Shown here one piece after another: positions 37,901 to 46,900 of a DNA stretch of 64,000 nt. Location of the stretch: positions 372,001-436,000 of the forward strand of contig NZ_VDDA01000005.1 in NCBI RefSeq assembly GCF_006151805.1, read 5' to 3'. The translations under genes were made by a program, and so were the position numbers. The notes below the pieces were generated by a model. It had not been told where the DNA came from. It did no database searches and saw nothing but the letters and a program-made list of their open reading frames with translations. Origin of the DNA: Methylobacterium terricola. GTDB lineage: Bacteria > Pseudomonadota > Alphaproteobacteria > Rhizobiales > Beijerinckiaceae. Each line of letters opens with the position of its first letter. Position 1 is the first letter of the stretch.

Positions 37901-40900
37901 TCGCGCTGGCGCTGCCGCCCTGCCCGTCCGAGACCGTGTAGGTGAACGAGACCGGGCCGTTGAAGTCGGGCCGAGGCACGAAGCCGAGCGTGCCGTCGGG
38001 GTTGAGCGTGACCGCGCCCCCCGCCACCGCGACCGTCGTGCCGGCGGTGATCGCCTGACCATCGATGGCGGTGATCGTCAGCGGGTCGGCGTCGACGTCC
38101 GCATCGTTCGCCAGCACGGCGAGGGCCGCCGGCGTGTCCTCCGCAGTGACGAAGGCGTCGGCGGCCGGCACCGGGGCGTCGTTGACCGGCGTGACGGTGC
38201 CGGTGACCGTGGCCGTGGCGATGCCGCCCTGCCCGTCCGAGACGGTGTAGGTGAACGACACCGCGCCGTTGGCGTCCGGGGCTGGCGTGAAGGTCAGCGT
38301 GCCGTCGCCGTTCAGGGTCACGGCGCCGTTCGCCACCGCGACTGTGACGCCCGGCGCGATGGCCTGCCCGTCGATCGCCGTGACCGTCAGCGGAGACCCC
38401 TCGGCATCGGTGTCGTTGAGGCGCGGATCGACGGTGACCGGCTGGTCCTCGCGGGTCGCGATCCCGTCGCCCCGCGCGACCGGCGCGTCGTTGGTGCCGG
38501 TCACGATCACGGTCGCGGTCCCGGTGGCGGTGCCGCCCTGGCCGTCGGAGAGCGTGTAGGTCGCCCGCGTCGCCCGGGTCTCACCCGCCGCGAGGTCGAG
38601 GAAGTCGGTGCCGGGCGCGAAGCCGAAGCGGCCATCCTGGGCGATCGTGAAGCGGCCGCCCGCCGAGCCCGCGACCGGCACGCCGACGAGGCCGGCGGCG
38701 CCATTGACGGCCGCGACCGCCAGGGCGTCGCCGTCCGGGTCGAGATCCGGGCCGGCGCCGTTATCCGCCAGCACGGAGCCGCCGACCGGCGTGTTCTGGT
38801 CGGTCGCGAAGGAATCGTCCCGGGCGACCGGCGCCGGGTTCGCCACCGCGAGGGCGAAGGTGCGGCTGGTGGCGAGCCCGAGGCGGTCGGTGGCGGTGAC
38901 CGTGACCGCGTAGGGGCTGCCGGCGCTGGCGCCGGCCGAGAGGGTGCCGCTGACGAGGCCCGTCGCGGGATCGATGGTCAGGCCCGCCGGCAGGCCGGTT
39001 GCGGTGAAGCGCAACGCGTCGCCGGAATCGGGATCGGCGAAGCTGCCGGCGAGGGCCAGCGCGAAGGCGGCGCCGTCCTGGGCGGCCTGGTCCGGAATCG
39101 GTGCCGAGACCGGCGCGTCGTTGCGGCCGGTGACCGTGACGGTGAAGCTCGCATCCGACACCGCCCCCGAGGGGTCGGCGATCCGGTAGGTGACGGAGGT
39201 GGCGCGGGTCTGACCCTCGGCGAGGTCGGCGAAGGCGCCGGCCGGGTCGAAGGTCGCGCTGCCGTCGGCGGCGACGACGAAGCGGCCGCCGGCCGATCCC
39301 GCCACGAGGGCACCGACCTGCCCGGCCGCCCCGTTCACCGCGACGATTCCGAGCCGGTCGCCGTCCGCGTCGGCATCGTTGGCGAGCAGGCTCGCGGCGA
39401 CCGGGGTGTTCGCGTCGGTGGCGGCGGCATCGGGCGCGGCGACCGGCGGGTCGTTGACCGGCGCGACCGACACCGTGACCGTGTACTCGCGGGTGACCGT
39501 GCCGTCGTCGACCGTGTAGGTGAAGCTGTCGAGGCCGCTGGCATTCGCCTCCGGCACGTACTGGAAGGTGCCGTCCGGACGGATATCGACCCGGCCGTTC
39601 GCCGGCTGGCGGCTGCCCGGCCCATAGGTCACGGCGTCACCATCGACGTCGCTCGCAGCCGGCAGCCGGCCCTGGAGCGGCGTGTCCTCCGCCGTCGCGA
39701 CGGCGGCATCCGCCGCCACCGGGGCGTCGTTGACCGGCGTCACCGTGATGGTGCGGGTGTCCGTGTCGGTGAGCGCGCCGCCCGCGCCGGTATTGCCGCG
39801 GTCGTCCGTCACCATCGTCAGGGTGACGGGGCCGTTGAAATCGGGTGTCGGCGCGAAGAACGGGGCGGACGGACCCGCCAGGAAGGCGTCGATCGCCGCG
39901 ACGGTGCCGGTGAGGACGAGGCGGCCGCTGCCCGAACCCGCGACCGCGACCTCGGCGGTTCCGGTCGCCGCCAGGGTGCCGCGGTCGACCAAGAGCGTGA
40001 CGCTGACGGCGCCCTGTCCGGCATCGACGTCGGCGATCGCCAGGCCGGTGAGTTGCGCGGGCGCGTCCTCGGCCGTGCCGAAGGCCGCCGGCAGGGTGTT
40101 GACCGGCGCGTCGTTCACCGGGGTGACGGTGAGCGTCAGCGTGTTCGGGGTCGGGTCGGTGTCCTGGCCGCCATTGGCGACCCCGCCATTGTCGCGCACC
40201 CGGACGGTGAAGGCCGTGACGCCGCTCACATCCGCGACCGGCGTGAAGGTGAGGAGTCCGAGATTGGCGGCGGTGATCACTTGGCCCGCCGCGACCGCGA
40301 CGCCGCCGAGCGCCAGGGTGCCGCCCGCCGGCAGCGTGTCGACGATCACCGCCTCGAGGGCGTTGGCCGGGTCGTCGGCGGGATCGGTGAGGCCGAAATC
40401 GGCGGCCGAGAAGGTGTAGGTCGTGTCTTCGGCCAGCGTCACGCTGCGGTCGGCGCCCGCGGGCGCGTCGTTCACCGGCGTGATCAGGATCGTCGCGGTG
40501 TCGATGTCGGTCAGCGCCATGCCGCCGGTATTGCCGTTGTCGCTGGTCGCCATCGTCAGCGTGACGCTGGCGGTGGCGTTGGCGGCGGGGATGAAGACCG
40601 GGGCCGAGGGCCCGGAGAGATAGGCGTTGAGGCCTGCGATCGTCCCGTCGAGGGTGAGCGTGCCGGTGCCCGCGCCCGCGACCGCGACGCCCGCCGTTGG
40701 GGCGGCGGTGAGCGTGCCCGAATCCACGCTCAGGCTGATGCGGACGATCCCGGTGCCGGCATCGGAATCGGCGACCGCGAGGCCGGCGAGGACGAGGCCG
40801 GTATCCTCGCGTGTCGCGAACGCGGTCGGCAGGGTGTTGACCGGCGGGGTGTTGATCTCCGCGACCGCGACCCGGACCGTCCCGGTCTCGGTGACGCCGC

Positions 40901-43900
40901 CCGCGCTCACCGTGTAGGTGAAGGTCGACATCCCGTTGAAGTCGGTCGCCGGGCCGAAGACCAGCACGCCCTGCGGTGTCAGCGTGACGGTGCCGTTCTC
41001 GACCGCGACGGCCGGGCCGCCTGCGGCGATGGCGGTGCCGTTCACCGCCGTGACGGTGCGGCCGACATCCTCGAAGGTGTCGTTGGCGAAGACCGGGATC
41101 GCGACCGGCGCATCCTCGTCGGTCACCGCCGTATCGTCGGCGATGTCGGCGACCGGCGCCACGGTGAGCGCCACCGCGCCGCTCGCGGCGAGTGCCCCGT
41201 CGGAGACCTGGAGCGTGAGCTGGGCCGGGCCGTTAGTGTCCGGGTTCGGCGCGTAGGACGCACCGTCGAGAGCCGCGTTGATCGCCGCCGCCGTGCCGCT
41301 GAAGGTCGCTGCGGCATCCGCCGTGCCGTCGCCGGCGGCGAAGGTCAGGCCCGTCGTCCCAGAGAGCGAGAACGTGCCGCCGGTGACCGCGATCGAGACG
41401 GTGAGGGTGCCGCTGTCGACGTCGGCCACCGTGAGGGCGTTGCCGCCGGCGGTCGAGAAGACCCGCGCGGTGTCCTCCGCCGTGACTTGTGCCCCCGGGA
41501 CGGTGACGACCGGGGCGTCGTTCACCGGCGTGACGGTCACCGTCACGGTCGCGGTCTCGGTCACCCCGCCCGCGCTCACCGTGTAGGTGAAGCTCGTGAC
41601 GCCGGTGAAGTCCGGCGGCGGCGCATAGACGATCGTGCCGTCGGCCGAGGCGGCGACGCTGCCCTGGCCGGCGGGCGGCTGGGTCACGGCGGTCAAGGTC
41701 CGGTTCGGATCGGAGAATCCGTCGGCGGTGGCGCCGTTCGTGCCGAGGATCAGGTTCGCGCCGAGTGCCGTGTCCTCGCGCGTCGTCAGGGTGTCGGCCG
41801 TGATGTCGGCGACCGGCGTCACCTGGATGGCGATCGTGTCGGTGTCGGTCGCGATGCCGTCGCTCGTCGCGAGGGTGAGCCCGGCGGCGCCGTTGAAGTC
41901 GGGCGTGTCCCGATAGGTCAGGCCGGCGAGCGCCGCGTTGATCTGCGCCGCGCTGCCCGAGATGACAATGCTCGCGCCGCCGTTGCCGGTGATCGTCGCC
42001 CCACCGCCCGCCGCGACCGTCGCCGTCCCGCCCGTGACGGTGAGCGTGGTGGTGAGCGCGTCGCCGTCGACATCCGCCACGCGGACTGAGCTGCCGTTGA
42101 CGAAGGCGAGCGACGCGTCCTCGGCCACGACCTGGGCGCCCGGTACGGTGTTGACCGGTGCGTCGTTGACCGGGGTGACGGTGACGGCGACCGTGGCGGT
42201 CTCGGTCACGCCACCGGAGGTCACCGTGTAGGTGAAGCTCGTCGCGCCGGTGAAGTCGGCTGCCGGCGCGTAGGTCAGCGTGCCGTCGGCGTTGAGCCGC
42301 ACCGTGCCGGTGCCCACCGCGACCGCCGTCCCCCCGGGGCTGATGGCGGTACCGTTGACGGCGGTGATGGTGCGGGCGGGGTTCTCGAAGCTGTCGTTGG
42401 CCAGCACCGCCAGGGTGGCCGGCGTGTCCTCGGGCGTGCTCGCCGAGTCGCCCGAGATGTCGGCCACCGGCGCGATGACGATGGTGCTGGTGTCGGTGTC
42501 GGTGAGCGGACCGCCGGTGCCGGTATTGCCGCCGTCGTTCGTCGTCATCGTCAGCGTGACGGCGCCGTTGGCGTCGGCGACCGGGGTGAAGACGGGAGCG
42601 GCGGCGGAGGCGAGATAGGCGTTGAGCGCCGCCTGCGTGCCGGTGAGCGTCAGGCTGGCGCTGCCTGAGCCGGCGACGGCGACGCCGGCTCCGGCCGTGG
42701 CCGCGAGCGTGCCGCTGGTCACGCCGAGGGTGACGCTGAGCGCGCCGGTCCCGGCATCGACGTCGGACACGCTCAGGCCGGTGAGCGCCAGGGGTGAGTC
42801 CTCGCTCGCCGCGAACGAGGCCGGCAGCCCGTTCACCGGCGCGTCGTTGACCGCCACCACGTTCACGCTCGCCTGCGCCGCCGCCGAGCTCAGGAGCCCG
42901 TCATTGACGCTCACCGCCACGATCCGCGGCAGCGTCGGCGGGTTCTCCGAGGTCGAGGCGAACCGCACCGCCGCCAGGGCCGCCTGATAGCTCGCCAGGC
43001 TCGCCTGGCCCGACAAGGTCAGCGTGAAGCTGCCCGCGTCGTAGCTCGCGCTCACCCCCGCCGGCAGGCCTGCCGCCGTGAGCAGGTCGCCGGCCTGGCC
43101 GTTGGTGATCGTCACGGTGGCCGAGGCCAGGGTGGGGCTGTCGACGTCCTGGATCAGCACGTCGGTATCGGCGATCGGCACCCCGGCGCCGTTCTCGGTG
43201 TAGGTGGCGGAGAAGCCGGTGCCGGGACCGGAGGCGTCGAGGTCGAGGACCGGGGCGTCGTCGACGGGCAGGACCGTGATCGTGCTGGTGTCGGTGTCGG
43301 CGAGTGCGCCGCCCGCGCCGGTATTGCCGGCATCGGAGGTGGTCAGCGTCAGCGCGACGGTGCCGTTCAGGTTGGCGGCCGGGGTGAAGACGGGAGCGGC
43401 GGCCGACGCCAGATAGGCGTTGAGCGCCGCCTGCGTGCCGGTGAGCGTGAGGGACGCCGTGCCCGAGCCGGTCACGGCGACGCCGCCGGAGGCGGCCGCG
43501 CTGAGGCTGCCGGCGCCCGCGCCGACACTGAGAGTGAGGCTGAGCGCGCCGGTCCCGGCATCGACGTCGGACACGGCGAGGCCGGTCAGCGCCAGCGGGG
43601 TGTCCTCGTTGGTGGTGAAGCTCGCCGGCAGGGTGTTGACCGGCGCGTCGTTGACCGGCGCCAGGGTGATGAGGGTGGTGTCGGTGTCGGTCAGCGCACC
43701 GCCGGCGCCGGTATTGCCGTTGTCGGAGGTGGCGAGCGTCAGGGCGACGGTGCCGTTGAGGTTGGCGGCCGGGCTGAAGACGGGAGCGGCAGCCGAGGCC
43801 AGGTAGGCGTTGAGCGCCGGCAGCGCGCCGGTCAGCGTCAGGCTGGTGGTCCCTGAGCCCGCGACGGTGACGCCGCCGGAGGCGGTGGCGCTGAGGCTGC

Positions 43901-46900
43901 CGGTGCCCGCGCCGACGCTGAGGGTGAGGCTGAGCGGGCCGGTCCCGGCATCGACGTCGGACACGGCGAGGCCGGTGAGCGCCAGCGGCGTATCCTCGGT
44001 GCCGGTGTAGCCGGCCGGCAGGGTGTTGACGGGTGCGTCGTTGACCGGGGTGACGGTGACGGCGACCGTGGCGGTCTCGGTCACGCCACCGGAGGTCACC
44101 GTGTAGGTGAAGCTCGTCGCGCCGGTGAAGTCGGGTGCCGGCGCGTAGGTCAGCGTGCCGTCGGCGTTGAGCCGCACCGTGCCGTTGCCCACCGCGACCG
44201 CCGTCCCCCCGGGGCTGATGGCGGTACCGTTGACGGCCGTGATGGTGCGGGCGGGGTTCTCGAAGCTGTCGTTGGCCAGCACCGCCAGGGTGATCGGCGT
44301 GTCCTCGGGCGTGCTCGCCGCATCGTCGGCGATGTCGGCCACCGGCGCGATGACGATGGTGCTGGTGTCGGTGTCGGTGAGCGGACCGCCGGTGCCGGTA
44401 TTGCCGCCGTCGTTCGTCGTCATCGTCAGCGTGACGGCGCCGTTGAAGTCGGCCGGGCTCTGGGTGAACACGGGAGCGGCGGCGGAGGCGAGATAGGCGT
44501 TGAGCGCCGCCTGCGTGCCGGTGAGCGTGAGCGAGGCCGTGCCCGAGCCGGCGACGGCGACGCCGGCTCCGGCCGTGGCCGCGAGCGTGCCGCTGGTGAC
44601 GCCCAGGGTGACGCTGAGCGCGCCGGTCCCGGCATCGACGTCGGACACGCTCAAGCCGGTGAGCGCCAGGGCCGTGTCCTCGCTCGCCGCGAACGAGGCC
44701 GGCAGCCCGTTCACCGGCGCGTCGTCGACCGGGACGACGGTGATCGTCGTGGTGGCGGTGTTGGAATTCAGGCCGCCGTCGTTGACGGTCACCGCGACGT
44801 TGCGCGCCGTCGCCAAGGGGGTGTCGGAGGTCGACGAGAACTGGATCTGCCGCAGGGCGGTGGCGTAGGCCGCCGGCGACGCGGCGCCGCTGAGCGTGAT
44901 CGTGACCTGGCCCGCGACGCTCGTATCCGAGACTGCGGTGATCCCCGCCGGGGGGGCGCCGACGAAGGCCAGGACGTCGCCGGCCTGGGCGTTGGTCAGG
45001 ACGACCGTCGCCGCCCGCAGCAGAGTGCTGTCGGGATCGGCGATCGACGCCGCGGCGGCGGCGATCGCCACGCCGGGGGCGTTCTCGGTGTAGCTCGTCG
45101 CGTAGTTCCGGGCGCCCGCCGCGAAGGTGTTGACCCGCACGGTATCGACGAAGATGTCGTCGCCGGAGGTGCCGGCATTGTACGAGAACGTGAGCGCGCC
45201 GCTGTCGGCGACGCTCGTCGGCAGGTTGACGGTGATGTCGGTGGCCGTCCACGCCTGGTAGGTCGAGGCGGCGACGGTGGCCGGACCGCCGCTCGCCCCG
45301 TTGAGGTAGGCGATGGTCGCCGTGGTGGCGGCGCCGCTGGAGATGCCCGTGGTGATCCGGGCGTAGACGACACCGCCGACCGAGACGTCGAGCACCGCCG
45401 GCGCGGCGGTATCGGGCGTCGAGTTGTTCCAGCCGAAGCCGAAGACGAGCTGCGCGGTGCCGTTCGAGGACGGACCGTTGCGCAGGCCGGTGAGCCCGGT
45501 CTGCGTCAGCGTGCCCGCGCTCCGGTCGGCATCCCAGTACACGCCGCCGCCGCCGACGGTGGCGGTGTAGCTGGTGCTGCCGGAGGTCGTCCACGGCGCG
45601 AGGCTGCCGGTGAAGGTGCCGTTCTGGACGATGTTGGCCGCCGCGTCCGCGGCGACCGCCGAGTTGAGGTCGACCACCGGCGGGCGCGCCGCGTAGCCGA
45701 AATCGATGCCCTGGTCGCTGGCGCCGATGGCGGTGAGCGTGACGCTGCGGGTGGCGCCACCGGTGGTCGAGGCGGCGGTGCCGAGGATGCCGTTCGTATC
45801 GGTGACCCGCACGATGTAGCGGCCGGGCAGCACGCCGCCGAACTGGTAGGTGCCCTCGGAATCGGTGGTGTCCGTCGCCAGGATGCGCTCGCCCGCATCG
45901 ACCACGCCGTCGCCGTCGACGTCGTCGACGAGCTGCACGGTGACGTTGGCAAAGCCGGTATCGCCCGCCGTCACGCTGCCGCTGGCGTCGCGGTCGGCGA
46001 AGACCCGGTCGCCGATCGCCCCGGTCGCCGGGACCCAGGTCGCCGCGTCGGCGACGCCGCCGAGCGCCGTGGTGCCGTCCGTGGTGATGGGGATCGCCGC
46101 GCCGATCGCCGCGCCGGTGACCGGGTTGATCTGCTGGACGACCGTGCCGACGACGTAGGTGTTGCCCAGGATGTCGCCGCCGCCCTGGATGGCATTGGCG
46201 CTCGCCGGGTTCGTGACGGTGTTGATGACGAGGCCGTCGGCGAGGTTGTACCGGGTGATCGTCGTGCCGCTCAGGCTCAGCAGGACGCCGGTGCCGCCGT
46301 TGCCGGTCGGGTCGGCGGCAAAGTCGCCCCAGTCGTTCGTCACGGTGATCGGGACGCCGAAGGTCGCGGCGGTCGCGACGGTCCGTCCGTTATTGGCGAA
46401 GGTGATCCGGTAGATCTGGTCCGAGGCGCCGGTGACGTTCTCGACGCCGAGATAGAGAGCATTGTTGACGAAGGCCGCAGCCCCGCTGCCGACGCCGGTC
46501 GTGGTGCCGACCACGATGCTCGCCCCGGCCCCGTTGTTGGTCAGGTCCGAGTCGATGACGATGTGCTGGTTGTTGACGTAGTCGTAGGCGAACAGCGCGC
46601 GGTTCGTGGCCGCCGACGCGCTGTCGGCATAGTAGATCAGGCCGTTGCCCTGGTCGATCGCGACAGAGTTCGCGGTTCCGCCGAAGGCGATGCCGCCGAT
46701 CGTCGCCGGGATCGTGGTGACCAGGGTCGCCCGGCCGGTCGTCACGTCGATGCTGTAGAGGCCGGCGCCGACGGCCGCGACGATCGCGCCGCGCCCGGTC
46801 GTGACCGTCGTGGCGAGGAGGCCCGCATAGGCGTCGCGCCCCGCCTCGGTGACGGCGAGCGCCGTCTCGACCGAGCCGGTGCGGTACTCGAGGTCCCAGT

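Larger units (their letters stand above)
23649..44725 (-). repeat. Tandem coding repeats of about 300 bp in the giant gene
   Basis: About 21 kb made of degenerate units of 285-315 bp, each encoding one cadherin/VCBS or Ig-like domain with a VNDAP-type linker, an EDTP segment, a DxDGDPL turn, NPDGTLTF and an SFTYTVSDGQGG strand. Three sub-classes are seen: the 'LANDxDxDGDPL' class, mainly 23.6-28.0 and 36.8-38.4 kb; Ig-like 'ATGLPPGLTIDPATG' units interleaved at 29-36 kb; and 'AALNAYLASAAAPVF' units at 39.7-44.7 kb. The pattern implies growth by repeated unequal recombination. Confidence 0.9.

Noticed and set aside
32271..42089. A 3272-codon open frame on the plus strand, antisense to the giant gene.
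   Set aside because: It is an effect of the strongly biased, repetitive codons of the minus-strand gene. The translation is Arg/Asp/Val/His-rich repeats without protein-like pattern or ribosome site.
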